From the NCBI GenBank assembly GCA_019671135.1, contig JAHRHY010000001.1, forward strand, positions 3,596,001 through 3,660,000: a DNA stretch of 64,000 bases, in the 5' to 3' direction. Below are positions 21,469 through 34,023 of this stretch, piece by piece; position 1 is the stretch's first letter; the number at the start of each line of letters is the position of its first letter. The stretch is from Linnemannia hyalina (lineage: Eukaryota > Mortierellomycota > Mortierellomycetes > Mortierellales > Mortierellaceae). A model generated the notes under the pieces. That model made no database searches. It saw nothing but the letters and a program-made list of their open reading frames with translations, and was not told the DNA's origin. Made by a program: the position numbers and the translations under genes.

Positions 21469-24400
21469 ATGAAGTCCTTCAAGAACGTCTTCCGCTCCAA
21501 AAAGAAAAAGGCTGAAAAAATTACTGGTGCAACCGACGACGCATCCGACATCAGCCCCAACGGCGATGCCAAAAGCATCGGACGCCACTCAAATGCCAGC
21601 ACCCTCTCTCGAACGGGTCCCACACCCCTGGAAGACACCTCCATGCCCCCTGTGCCTCCACTCCCAGAAGGCATCAACTCATCAACCTCCATCGTCGATC
21701 TCACCGACTATGCACAGCCCAAATCAACCGTCCAAAGAACCAGCATCGCAGAGGAATCCATTAACGACGCTGGAGCCGCCACTCCATCGGAGGGCCGGTC
21801 TCCCATCCCCACCCCTGCCAACCCACAACTCGTCTCTGCAGACTCGCCTCTCATCAGTTCACAAATCGCCCACAACCTTGAACCCTCAGAAGATGCCGAC
21901 AATAGACCAACAGAGCATGAGCCTCGGTCCCCACATACTACCGCAGAAGGAGTCCATGATGCCCTTCACCGCTCTGGCACCCTTCCACCATCCTACAACA
22001 GTCTCCATATCCCCCCTACCCTTGCGAGCCACACCGCTAACATGGCGACTGCCTCGGCGCCCTCGCCCGTCGATGAGCGTATGTCTCCTCTCACAAACTC
22101 TACTATCGCGGACACTTCCTCGGTTACGACTCCGTCAATCGGCTATATCGCTCCTCCACCATCCTCCCCTCAGATCCCTCATATCGAGCAGCCACATTCG
22201 TACCCAACACCTCTCCCCGATACCACCTGGCCTGCCCAGCAGCCCTACTCGACCTCATCCTCATCCTCGGTGCAAGCCGCGGCCTCGGGATCTCAGCAAT
22301 ACGGACATCGACCCTTTGTCGCCCCAGGAAATGAGAACCAGACCTATCCCATTATCATGGCCATCGACTGGGGAACAACCTACTCATCCATGGCTTATGC
22401 CTACCAGCAAGACGGCGAAGTGCACGAAGTTTCTACTTGGTAAGTTTTAGATCAATCAAGGAATTGGCAACAGGTGTACCAATATTCGCATTTTGTGTAT
22501 CTTTCTCGGTTGATACCGTTGTTTTACTTCTTGATTCTCTACTTTTGAGAGCCGCTCATCCCTTGTCTTGGACAATCATACTCAGCATTTCACCGGGTGA
22601 AGGGGCAGAAAAAGAAAGCGAGGTTTCAATGTGGTCTCTATACAGTTCTGTCTGGGGTTTCTGGCTTCTTTCACCTTCCTCTTCGCCGCGCCGCGAGCTA
22701 TGCTCTCAAAAAAAATGAAGACAATTTAATCTTGTCGATTAGAGGGCGCGGTGCGGCGTCTTTGCAGCATACGATGCTAAAGGTTGCATCGACGATAAAA
22801 AAATCATACGAACATGGCCGTCGTCTTAAGCAACTGTGAGAATAACGCCATATTCGATTTGCTGACCCGTCCAAAATCCTTTAATTGCACACTTTAGGCC
22901 CAAGCAGACACACAACTATCCCAAGGTACCAACATGCAACTTGTACGGACCTAATTCCAAAGAGATCCTGGAGTGGGGATACACCGCCAAGGTCGCCATC
23001 ACAAAACCCCCATACAAGAACCACGTCCTGCTTTCAAAGTACAAGCTTCATCTGGACGACGCAGCTGGACCTCATCCACCCCTCCCCAACGGACTCACTG
23101 TTGTCGACGCCATTGCAGACTACCTTCGCCTCTTCCACGCACACGTTATTCAGGCAAGGTTCTTTTTTTCTCCACGAGTCTATCGCAGATTGACATTATA
23201 CTGCTGTCGTTAAACTAACTTTTTTTCTCATTTTATCTTGGATACAATTTATAGACCGTTCTCAAAGGTTTTGGATCTTCGTTCGAACAACAACATATTC
23301 AGTACTGTCTTTCGGTGCCTGCCATGTGGACGGACAATGCAAAGGCGATCATGCGACAGGCAGCCCTTCGTGCAGGGATGATTTCACCCTTGGACCCGCC
23401 CCATCGACTGCTCTTAATCTCGGAACCCGAAGCGGCTGCCTTGTACTGTGAGAAGAAGTGCGACCAATTCCAGATCGGACACGGACAACGGTTCATGATC
23501 TGCGATGCCGGTGGTGGAACTGTCGATTTGATTGTCTTTGAGGTCGCGGTGGGACCCCATGGCAGGACCCTGAGGGAGGTGACCCGTGGAAGTGGTCACA
23601 GTTGTGGATCCATCTTCTTGGACGAGCGCATGGAGGCTTTGTTGAGGAAGCGGTTCGCAAAGTGGCAGGAGAAGGGACTCACGGCGGCCAACTGGGTTCA
23701 GCTCATGGAGACGTTTATTCATAATGTCAAGCCACTGTTCGATGGCGTCGAGGACCAGTACATCACCATGCCAGCAGTTCCTGGACGTGCAGACCTGACG
23801 GACTTTGACATTGGACTGGAGGATGGAATCTTGACGGTCTCTGCGGAGGAAATGAGGCGGGAGGTCTTTGACCCTGTCATCAACGATGTCCTCCGGTTGA
23901 TCCAACACCAGCTCCAGCAGACGCACTACAACTGTCACGCCATCTTTTTGGTCGGAGGCTTTGGATGCTCAGGATATCTCCACACTCGAGTCCAGGCCGA
24001 GTTTGGAGCCCGTGTGCCGATGATTGGAGTTCCCCCACGTGCAGAACTGGCTGTTGTCCGTGGAGCAGCGTATGCAGGATTGATGCCCCGGACGATCACT
24101 CAGCGTGTGGCTAGGAGATGGTACGGAGTCGATTCGTTGATGGCCTATGAGGAGGGATCGGATTTGCCACACAAGAAGGTTCGGGACCACGAGGGCATGA
24201 TGCGTGCACGCGATCGGTTCTCGGTGTATGTTGCGCCCGGTCAGCACATCGGCATTGACGAGTGTATCACCAAGCGCTATGTGACGTACCAATACCCCAA
24301 GCCAGTGAACTCGCCTCTTTTCGCATGCTCGAGCATGAATCTGCCCCGGTATGTGGACTCACCGATGGTGGAGAAGATTGGCGATTTTTTGATCCCTCTG

Positions 24401-24535
24401 CCATATGTACATGGAGCACAGCCGGGACACAAGATGGTGTTTGAGCTTCGTATGTACTTTGGAGCGACGGAAATTCGTGCGGAGGCCGAGGTCAATGGCA
24501 TTATTGTGACCACTCGATGTCAGTTCACTGGTTGA
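21469..24535 (+). CDS. HSPA12-like HSP70-family ATPase with long disordered N-terminus
   Basis: The exons are 21469-22439, 22898-23153 and 23255-24535, giving 835 residues. Intron 1 (GTAAGT...CTTTAG) splits Trp324. Intron 2 begins with GC (CAG|GCAAGG...TTATAG), because only that join keeps HVIQ-TVLKGF in frame. Residues 1-290 are a basic start (MKSFKNVFRSKKKKAEK) followed by Ser/Pro/Thr-rich disorder. The actin-like ATPase fold follows: phosphate-1 loop AIDWGTTYSSMAY (about 299-311), connect and phosphate-2 CDAGGGTVDLIVFEV (about 492-506), adenosine loop LVGGFGCSGYL. The substrate-binding end is short and lacks the EEVD tail, as in HSPA12 rather than canonical HSP70. The family is expanded in many fungi; clients are unknown. 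It is probably cytoplasmic, and the N-terminal basic patch could bind membranes (inference). Confidence 0.9.
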
Positions 24536-25371
24536 AGGACCTCTTTTTAGTGTTGTCGGATTAAAACTGTATTGATTGATACCCATCATGTTGTTCATAG
24601 ATAATGTTTCTGTGCAGAGTGACTGCTTCTTGAATGATCGACTTCATTTTGTGGCCATCATATGAATCGGGAAGGGCGGCAAAGCGAAAAAAAGGGACCC
24701 GTCATTCTGCAGCAGGAGATCGTCTTCGACGAGGAAGAGGAATAAGAGAAGGAGAGGAAGAGGGGGAGTGAGGCACCAATGGTCCAAGGGGAGTGAGGAG
24801 GAGCGGGTTAGTTGTTTTGCCTTTTGCCTCCAATTCGTCATAGAAATTTGAAGACTAGACTGTGCGGGACCCCTACAACAAGACAAAAAAACAATAAATT
24901 GGCGGCTGTACTCTATTTTTCTTTTTTTTTTTTTTTTTTCTTCACCCATACTCTCCCCTCCACCTCCTTCATTTCCCCTAAAGAAAAGAAGAGATTGCAC
25001 CTCCTTCTTCTTTCTGGAATCTCATTCTTCTCCTTTTCTTCATCTCCTCTTCTTCTCATTTCGCCCAACAATACCCTTTTACTCATCACTCCCCTTTATT
25101 CCCTACACCCTTCATTCCTTACACCCATCTTCCCTCTGACTGCTCTCAGTCCATTTTACCCCTACTCTTCCTTGTCCTTTCATCATACTTGTACTCATCA
25201 CACAAGCTCCCTTTCTCTGCTCTTCTCTTATCCCTGAACTCATACATACTTCGTCGTGCAACAACAACGACAATAAAAAAACAACAACAGAGCACACACC
25301 ACCACCACCACCACCACCACGACAACAACCACAACCACTAACACCAACCCAAACAACACTATACAAATTGG
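24536..25371. other. 3' flank of the chaperone gene and CT-rich leader of the antiporter gene
   Basis: There is no gene. From about 24915 the plus strand is pyrimidine-rich, then CAA/CAC-rich with a (CAC)n run at about 25298-25320. This looks like a 5' untranslated leader ending at the ATG at 25372. Confidence 0.6.
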
Positions 25372-28300
25372 ATGTCAGGAGAAGCCATTATCCTTGAGGC
25401 TTCAACCGAGCATGTCGCCTATGCGTTCCTTGGCTGCTTCATCATCGTTTTCGGTCTTGTCAGCTTGTTTGTGAAAGAAAAGCTGTTCATCTCCGAAGCC
25501 TGTAAGTTTCTTATGTTCTGGACTCCTACTCTTTTCCATCTTTATTTTATTTTGTATTACCGACAATTTGTCTGCATTGGCTCTTCCCTTCTTTTGTGTT
25601 TTTCCTGTGCCAATTCAACCCCCTACTTTCTACTCCTGTGTGGTTGGTCGTTCGGGTAAAGGAGAAGAGAGGGGATGGATAGGATAAAAAGGAATAGGGA
25701 ATAGGGGAGTAAGAGAGTGACGAAGTATCGCTTACCGACCGTTTTGCGGATGGATCGAGCACACACCCTCACCCTCACATACATACACAGAGCAACCGTT
25801 TTTGCTCATACATGTGCATATCACATCTCTGTGTATCCGTTTGTGCGTGTGGGCTGGATGAAAAAGTTGATCCGAGGATTCCTTGGAGACGCTAGCACCA
25901 ATACAAACAACAATGAGAAATAAGGAAGGGAACGAGAGTAATACATACACACACACATACGCACACGAGGACGGGACCCGTTCCATCCTTTGTATCCTTT
26001 GGCCCGGTCCTTTTCAGACGAGGAGCGTTACTTCTTCCCCCATATCGCCCACCTTCATCATCACCACCATCTTCGTCAATAGAACTCTCGGTCGAACATC
26101 AAGAAGGGATCGAACAACAGCCACTACACCAACCTCTCGTTTTTCTTTTTTTTGTTTTTTTCTTTGTACCCACTTTGACACACCCCTAAAAAAAATACAA
26201 ACCAACAACCACGATTCAGGGAAGGCAAGGGAGAGCGCAAATGCAAAACAAGAGTATCCCTGGATCATCCGACTACGGTCTCCAACTCGATCCCTTTTTC
26301 TTTGCTTTTATTCTATTTTCCTATGGAGTCATCAGATCGACTTGAACAGAGCGAGTGGGAGAGAGGGCCACACCCTGCCTTCGTTCCTTCCTGTCCAAGC
26401 AGGTGTCATCAGTTTTTTTTTCCTTGTCAACCCAACTCTTTCGGAAACAAGGGTTTGTCCAACTAATAGTTGGATTCATTTCATCTCGGCTCTTTCTCCC
26501 ATCGACAAACAGAACGATAGAAAAAGAAGTGCGTAAAAGAGGTGGGATGGGAAGGCAAGGATCTGTCTGCTTTTTTTCGTATTTTCTTGTTCCAATGGTA
26601 CCTGGGATCGGTGTGGTTTGCCATGTGGGTCTCGCTTACACTCTCGCTCGCCCCTTCATGATGTTCTCATCTACATCTCTAACCGTTCCCCTGGCTAACT
26701 AACCCTGCCCCTCTTTTATTTCTCCTGCATATTACCTTAACCTTTATATCTGCCTGGATCTCCGCAGTTGTTGCAACTGTCTTTGGTATTATTATCGGAC
26801 CTTATGCCATCGGGATCTTTAACCCGCTAGGATGGGAAAAATACGACAATGTCACCCTCGAGTTCACCAGAATTGTCATCGCCGTCCAGGTCATGGCTGC
26901 AGGAGTATCGTTGCCAAGGTACGAACAAAAGAACGTTCTCATTTCCCCCTTTGTTTTTTCTGCGTTTGTCTACTTGTTGTGGGCAAGGAACAATCTTAAT
27001 CCCGGGCGACGGGAGGGAAAATATGCGAGTGAGAATTGGACAGTGCTCTCGAGCACACAACAAGGTTGTAGGGGGAGGCTTACCTCCCCCAAATCCCTCC
27101 CTCAGTCGACTTTCTTTTCACTCTCTTTCACCCAGATACACCAGCCCAAGTATGAAATGAAAACAAAAATGTTTACCGAGGAAGAGAGAACTCACTTCGT
27201 CATTTGTTGCTACTGTCGTCATCCAATCATAGGTCATACGTTCTCAAGGAAAAGCTTTCCTTGTTCATGATGATCGTGCCATTGATGTGCCTCATGTTTG
27301 GCACCTCCGCACTCCTCATCTGGGCTCTAATCCCCAATCTCAGCTTTGTAAGTCTTCTCATTCCCTCTCGCTTTTGTCTATCTCTCCGACGGCCGCTTAC
27401 AGGACGAGGCTTTCATGACGATTTAAATGAAGTCATACTCATCACCCTCTCTTTCTTGTGTCCGTGTATATCTTATTTTTCTCTCTCGTCACGATAGGTC
27501 GAATCCATGGCCATTGCTGCTTGTGTCACCCCCACCGATCCCGTCTTGTCCAACTCGGTCGTCAAAGGCCGTTTCGCCGAGAAGCATGTCCCTCCTCGTA
27601 TTCGTTACCTCTTGTCGGCAGAGTCAGGCATCAATGACGGCATGGGTCTCCCCTTCCTTCTCCTTGGCCTTTATCTTGTCAAAGAGCCCTCTGCCGGTGT
27701 TGCTATAGGAAAATGGTTCTACCTTGTCTGGGGCTATCAGATCTTTTTAAGTATCGTCATTGGAGGAGTCTTTGGATTTGGCTGCCGCAAACTGGTCAAG
27801 GGCGCTAAGAACAGGTACGCATTGCATCATCCAGCATGATGCAAGTCGCATGAGGTTGATTTAGCGCTGAATATTTGAACTCTATCTCTCGCCCAGACCC
27901 CTCTCTCACCCATGGGTTCTTATTTTTATACAACTATTCGGCACATAGAAACCTGATTGACAAGGAATCATTCTTGGTCTTTTCGATTGCTATGGCGCTC
28001 GCCGTTGCTGGAATTGTCAGTATCATCGCATCCGATGACCTTTTGGCCTGCTTCGTTGCTGGCAACGTATTCGCCTGGGAGTAAGTCAACTTTATTCCCT
28101 CCAATCTCTGTTTCAATAGACATGTTCGCGCTTACTAACATTTACTCTCCTATTTTTCTCTCTACTCTTTCAGCGACTGGTTCTCGAACGAGATTGCCGA
28201 GGCCCATATTCAGGAGATCATCGATATGTTGCTCAACTTGGCCTGCTTTGTCTACATTGGTGCGTCGATCCCCTTCTCGAGCTTCAACGATTCCTCCCTG

Positions 28301-29686
28301 GGCTTGTCCGTGTGGCGTCTGATCGTGTTGGCTATTGTGATTCTCTTGCTCCGGCGACTCCCCTTCTTGGTGGCTCTGAAGCCATTAATTCCTGCCTTGA
28401 CCACGTACCGTGACGCGGCTTTCGCAGGTTGGTTCGGCCCCATTGGAGTCGGAGCCGTCTTTTTCTCAAAGTTGACCGCCATGATGACAAGCCCTGAGCA
28501 CTTGGGTGACCATGTGCACAACCTTGAAAGTTTGATGCGTATTCGCGAAATCATCTTCCCAATCGTTATGTTCCTGGTCTTTTCGAGTGTCATGATCCAC
28601 GGTGTTACTGTGCCCTTGCTTCATCTCCAGTACAAATACACGCGCACCTGGTCCAGGAAGCGCGAGGACGCCAACCATGCAGTCACGCGGTTGCCCCACA
28701 TCAACATCGGAGACGAGATTGTCTTGCGACCTCCTACTGTCAGCGGATCGAGCATTGGAGGCGTTCCCGAAGGCGATGGCGAGCAAAGGACGATCGGATA
28801 CGACCACCAGCGTTCAATTGGATACGATAACCAGCGCTCTGTTGGATTCGACAACCAGAGATCGATTGGATATGACCACCAGAGATCGGTCAACCAGCGT
28901 TCGTATGGATATGGAGGAGTGCTGCCCTATGCCGGCTTTGGTATTGCAGGTGTGCCTGATCTCAGTCGGGCGAATAACATTAACAGCAACAACAACACTG
29001 TCAGGACGTTACAGGACGTTGTGAAGGAGATGAAGGAGGCGTCCAAGGGAGCCGCCGTCAACAGGAACCTCCGCGCATCCGTTTACAATCCCAATGCCAA
29101 CAACAATAACAGTAGCAGTAACAGTGGCGAACCAGCAGGAGAGAAGGAAAAGGAAAAGGACAGCAGCAGCCCCAGCATCAACTTTAACCTCCCAGTCAAG
29201 GACGGACTTCGACCTCCTTCTCAAGGAACCAACACACCTCGACCGTCTTTTAACTTGACCAACAACGGGTCCACACCCTCGTCGTCTTCGGGAACACCAC
29301 CTGTCACTATCACTGGCTCTGAGGAGAGCAGCAGCAGCAGCAGTGATGACAAGAGCTTTGCTCAGGAGTTGAGGCAGAACCACTCCTCGACACACTCGGC
29401 CAGTCCCAGCCTTTCACAGGTTGGATCGCCAAATGAGGCACAGTCTCCAAGGTTCAGCAACAACAGCAATGGCGATTCTGTGATTCATATCCACGAGGAG
29501 GAGAGGGAAGAGGATAATGGAGTAGTCAGGAAAACAAGCCACGAAATTGACGGGCGTGATCGCGTCAAGTTTCTGGATCAAGAGATGTCCGCAGCAGGTT
29601 CGCGACGGAACTCGTTGTCGCCATCGCAGTCATCTGGTGGAGGAGGACGGGGTCATCATCTTACCGACCTCTTCAAGAAGCCTTGA
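25372..29686 (+). CDS. NHA1: Plasma-membrane Na+/H+ antiporter, NHA1 type (CPA1)
   Basis: The six exons 25372-25501, 26768-26918, 27233-27347, 27498-27814, 27949-28080 and 28174-29686 join in perfect phase to 785 residues. Intron 1 is unusually long (1,266 bp). The first about 430 residues are the transporter, with multiple membrane helices. They start HVAYAFLGCFIIVFGLVSLF and include the conserved KEKLFISEAFVATVFGIIIGP, the TDPVLSNSVVKGRFAEKHVP and SAESGINDGMGLPFL ion-binding and pore motifs, then ASDDLLACFVAGNVFAWD. The roughly 310-residue tail is hydrophilic and disordered, with an octapeptide repeat (about residues 482-515; GYDHQRSI/GYDNQRSV), Ser runs and an acidic patch. In yeast the equivalent tail tunes activity and cell-cycle signalling. 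The expected reaction is export of Na+/K+ for H+ at the plasma membrane. Confidence 0.93.
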
Positions 29687-30267
29687 TACTTTTATTCTTA
29701 ATAATACGATTTTTTGCATCTTGCATTTTCTTGCCCCCATTCAACAAGTATCTAAATAATATTCGCTTTTCATATGCCAGAAAGAAAGAAATGTCGCCAG
29801 CAGCGCAGCTTTGTGTCATGTCATGAACTTTTATTGTTTTGTGTTGGTGTGTGTGGTGCACAAAGGAGAAAAGAAGAGATCAAAACGCGACCATCGGGCA
29901 CAAAGCCGAGTGGATCACGCCTCACCACCGTCGATCACTCTTTCTACACACTCACTCACCAACAATGCGCCTCCCTTTTTTTCCGGGATAACCATATTGA
30001 GATCTTGTATACTGCATCATTCTTGAGAGTGCATCTCCACGTTGTTGAAGAAAAGACGCATGTATCCCCCGTGCGAAAATTTAAGATGAGTGTTTTTTTC
30101 ACTGTCTGACAAATCGACAGGACCGGGTGCAATTCATCCGGGTGACCAAGCTTCATCTTTCCTTTCTTTGCCTCTTTGATCATGTTTCTGTATGGCATTA
30201 CCCCGCATTGGGCGAAATGAACTTGCTCGATTGTTCGATGTGTCACATGCTCCTCCTCCTTGACAAG
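29687..30267. other. Intergenic interval
   Basis: About 580 bases between the antiporter stop and the thiolase promoter. AT-rich sequence just after 29686 is a plausible polyadenylation region. No gene seen. Confidence 0.6.
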
Positions 30268-30276
30268 TATAAAAAG
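30268..30276 (+). promoter_or_regulatory. TATA box of the thiolase gene
   Basis: TATAAAAAG lies 232 bases upstream of the thiolase ATG, followed by a CT-rich stretch typical of fungal start regions. The assignment is by consensus and position only. Confidence 0.5.
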
Positions 30277-30499
30277 GGCTACTCTCTTCACCCACATCTC
30301 ATTTTCAAATAACCACTTTTTCTTTGATCTGCAACACACTCAGAAAGAACTTTACTTTTGAACTCAGCTGCACCATTCTCTACCCACGCACAGTCCATCT
30401 CTCCAAATTCAGCGTTCTTTTTCTTTGCTCGTCCTTCATCCCTACTGTTCTCGTTCTCGTCAACAACAACAACATCTAGCAACATCTACTACTGCAACC

Positions 30500-32502
30500 A
30501 TGGCCGCTCGTCTGACACAAATCGCATCCCACCTCGCCAGACAGCCTATCGCTGCCACAACAGCTGCGGCAACTGCGACTGCGCTCGCGACCAAGATTGG
30601 AATCAAGTCGCCCGACGATGTTGTCATTATCGATGCTGTCCGTACCCCATTGACACGCGGCAAGAAAGGAGGCTTCAAAGATACCGTGCCGTAAGTCCCT
30701 CCTCCTCCCCTTTCTCTTTGCACGTTTGCTGCATGGGTGTGGTTTTTCTTATATATGATAAAAGGCACGAACGATGTACTAATCATCCGCTCCATTCGCT
30801 CACATACAACTCCTTCCTTTCACCCTCCCTCCTTCTCCCTCTGTCACGTCAAAATAACATGGGAAACCACCAGCGAGGATCTCCTGGCAGCGGTCCTGAT
30901 CGCGATCAAAGACCGCACAAAGATCGACCCCTCCATCGTTGACGACATTTGTGTCGGCACCGTTCTCCAAGCCTCCGGCGGCTCAACCGTCTCCCGCCAG
31001 GCGGCTCTCTATGCAGGTTACCCTGAAAAGACTTCCATCTACACCACCAACCGCCAATGCTCCTCCGGTCTTCAGGCGGTTGTCAACATTGCGGCGCATA
31101 TCCAGGCGGGGTTGATTGATGTTGGAATCGGTGCAGGAGTGGAGAGTATGACGATGGGGTATGGACCTTCGGCGATGGCGCCCCGGACTTCGGAGATTAT
31201 CCCGGCGGCGAGTCAGGCTGCTGCTGATTGTAACTTGCCTATGGGGTATGCGTCTTTTTTTTTTGTTGCTTTTGTTATTGTTGAGTTAAAGTTTTGGGCG
31301 ACCTTTTCGTTCCACCACCAGAGAACGCAAGAAAAAATGTAGTTAACATGCTTGTTCCCTCCTCACCCTCCTCTCTTCTTTTTTCTAATCAACGAATCGA
31401 TTGAAGAATCACTTCAGAGAACGTAGCAAGCGACTATAACATCGACCGCAAGCGCCAAGACGCATTCTCAGCCCGTTCCTTCCAAAAGGCCGCAAAGGCT
31501 CAAAAGGAAGGAAAATTTGACAGCGAAATCATCCCCGTCCAGACCACGATCCTCGACGCCGACGGCAAACCCCAGTCCATCACCGTCGCCCACGATGATG
31601 GCGTCCGAGATGGTGTCACGGAAGAGTCTCTCTCAAAGCTAAAGCCAGCGTTTGGAGGGCTCACGACAGCGGGGACTGCGTCCCAGGTCTCGGATGGCGC
31701 CGCGGCGGTGCTGTTGATGAAACGCAAGACTGCTCAGCGTTTGGGGTTGCCAATCTTGGGCAAGTATGTCGCCTCAGCTGTTCAGGGCGTGCCTCCCAGG
31801 TAAGAACGATTTGTTTATGAACACAAGCCAAGTTGATTATTTCGAAATCGCTCACGTTGACCTTACCACGTTCTTTGCTGGTAGTATTCGCCTTCCTAAC
31901 AACTTATGCTCCTCTGTTGGTCACCCATGGATAGAATTATGGGAGTTGGCCCAGCGGTTGCTATCCCAGCGGTCTGTGAAAAGGCTGGTGTGGCGATTCA
32001 AGACATTGATGTGTTTGAGCTCAATGAGGCCTTTGCTTCTCAGGCCGTCTATGTCATCGAAACCTTGGGTCTGGACGAGAATAAGATCAACCTGAACGGC
32101 GGCGCCATCGCCATCGGACACCGTACGTTCCCCATCTTTTTGTGTAGTTTTTGCTTTGTTGCTGTTAAAACCATTTTGAGTTTGGGTTGTTTAAACCCTG
32201 GTTACACGAAAACTTGTCTTGCTGACACCCTTTTTTTTTTTTTTTTTCCTTTGCTATACCTTAGCTCTGGGATGCACTGGTGCACGTCAGATTGCGACGC
32301 TCTTTCCGATTTTGAAGAGCCAGAACAAGAGACTTGGATTGACGACCATGTGTATCGGCTCTGGCATGGGCATGGCTGCCATCTTTGTAAGTTTTTTTCG
32401 TTTTCATGTCCTTGTCTCGTCTCTTGTTTGAATGCTAACCCTAATTAATTGCCTGCACTGACCACTTATTTTTTTTCTCATGATTTGCAGGAGCGCGAGT
32501 AA
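30500..32502 (+). CDS. POT1: Peroxisomal 3-ketoacyl-CoA thiolase
   Basis: The exons 30500-30690, 30874-31245, 31407-31799, 31935-32122, 32265-32386 and 32491-32502 give 425 residues with every phase matching. The enzyme cleaves 3-ketoacyl-CoA with CoA to acetyl-CoA and a shortened acyl-CoA, the last step of beta-oxidation. The N-terminus MAARLTQIASHL contains RLx5HL, a textbook PTS2 peroxisomal import signal. An Ala/Thr-rich presequence follows and the catalytic body starts near residue 40. Active-site parts are seen: nucleophile Cys about 126 in NRQCSSGLQ, the GVESMTMG loop, NEAFASQA, His in GAIAIGHPLGCTGARQ (His split by intron 4) and the second Cys in CIGSGMGMAA. The last coding exon is only four codons (GAG CGC GAG TAA). 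The ATG at 30500 (AACCATGGCC context) is preferred over an upstream non-ATG extension because it exposes the PTS2. Confidence 0.95.
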
Positions 32503-32710
32503 AAACAAACAAAAGCGTAAACATTTGTCAGTCTCTCTGATTGTCCTATACTGAAAAGACTCGAAACGATAAGCAAAGTGCTAGTGGAACATACTAGCGA
32601 AGGAGCAAAGCGGCAAATGGCCCATACGGCAGAATATGAATAAAAAACACTCTCACGCATTTCAAAACCAAACGAATATAGCTTTCCCCTGCATTTTTTT
32701 TCATACCTGT

Positions 32711-32864
32711 TCTGAAGAAGCCTGATATACATCTTCCCAATCATCCATCCGCTCCTCAAAAACCCAACAATTGCACTTCCTCAGGTGCAATCTCTTCCAG
32801 TTCACTTCCAGGTCTAGGACAGAATTAAGGTGGTTTTCAGACGGTCCATCTTTACCTTGAAAAA
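32711..32864 (-). pseudogene. Orphan exon-like coding block, unknown protein
   Basis: The minus strand reads about 51 codons from an acceptor-like TTTTCAAG near 32865 to a consensus donor CAG|GTATGA at 32711. Recognisable words are LNSVLDLEVNWKRLHLRKC, CWVFEERMDDWEDVYQ and ASSEQ. The composition is that of a globular protein, and the block is bounded by splice consensus on both sides. No joining exon could be found before the thiolase 3' end downstream or in the AT-rich DNA upstream. Either an exon of an undetected gene or a relic. Confidence 0.3.
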
Positions 32865-33825
32865 AAAAAATATATATGTAATAATAATAATAATCAAGAT
32901 GGTCTCTGTGGCACTTCCTCTGCCTGTCCATCGCCTGGCGCATGAATTTTTTTTCATTTTCTCAAAGACCATTAAGATAACAGATACCACACCTCTCTCC
33001 TCTATTGCCCTCTGGATGCAACACGCAGGGGATAAACCCATTAAGACGTTCTTCCTTTCACAATCCTACTACATCATCTCCTTCCCTCGTCAAAGGTTTT
33101 TTTTTTTTTTTTTTTGTACATAATTTAGGGCAACAGAAAACACTTCAGTGCGCCACCCATCAGTTACTCCTTAGACGCAAATACAGGGGACTCTTCCTAT
33201 TGCGATGATGTAAACAAAGACTATGTGTGGGAGATCTAGTCTAAACAAATGGGCAGTGGAGCTAGGACTATATCCTTAAGGATGAACTAGGAGAGGACCA
33301 AGGAGTTCGCATATGTGAGATCGATAGAATAAACAAACTAAAATAAAAAGAGGGGGGGGAGAATGAAGGGAAGGGTTAACCCATAATATATGTTGACAGT
33401 TGCACCGCAGTCCGCCGTTAGACGATAGATCGGCCTGTGGTCGGGTGTTGGGCTGCAACAGCGGAGGTCTGGCGGAAACGTCGGTCGGCAGGGTGGAAAG
33501 TGGATCTCTATGGCATCAGGAGGGCACAAAGTGTCAAGGATAGGGCAGACAAGCCGGGGAGAACAAAAGGAAGGAGTACTAACGATAAAGTAGACCCTTG
33601 TGTGATATGCTGGTTGTCGCGCGTCCTGACTGTTCGATCGCCCGTATGTTTTCAATGGTGTTTGTTCAAAGGAAACACAACAAAAGAATGGATCAAAAAG
33701 AGTAAGAGAAAAAATGCACCCCGAGCCAAATAGCTCGGTTCCGAATTATTTTATTATCATTTTCTGCACTGCGAAATGGCGGCCAAAAGAACGCCACCAA
33801 AATATTACTCAAGGCAGATCCCCAT

Positions 33826-34023
33826 CTACATCACCACACTATCCTCTCCATCATTGATAACCAACAAACGCTCCAACAACCACTCGTCAGCAGCGCCTGG
33901 GTTCTTGGTCACTCCATGGTAGGTCCCATCCTCATGCGTAGCTAGCGGCCCCACCACGGGTGATTTAACCATATCCTTGACTCCTGTCATCCAGATTAGT
34001 TCCGACTTCCGAGGCCTCAGTCT
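33826..34023 (-). pseudogene. Orphan terminal coding block, unknown protein
   Basis: The minus strand has an open block of about 65 codons ending in TAG at 33828-33826, preceded by a stop near 34027 and by possible acceptors (AAGTAG, CTGAG). Key words are PPRLRPRKSELIWMTGVKD, MVKSPVVGPLATHEDGTYHG, TKNPGAADEWLLERLLV and the acidic end NDGEDSVVM. It reads like the last exon of a real gene, but only 120 bases separate it from the tRNA gene and no upstream exon is visible. It is probably a truncated remnant; the family is unknown. Confidence 0.4.

Noticed and set aside
24644..25366. Minus-strand frames of 118, 84 and 62 codons
   Set aside because: Antisense of the CT/CAC-rich antiporter leader; Lys/Gly/Trp runs reflect repeats.
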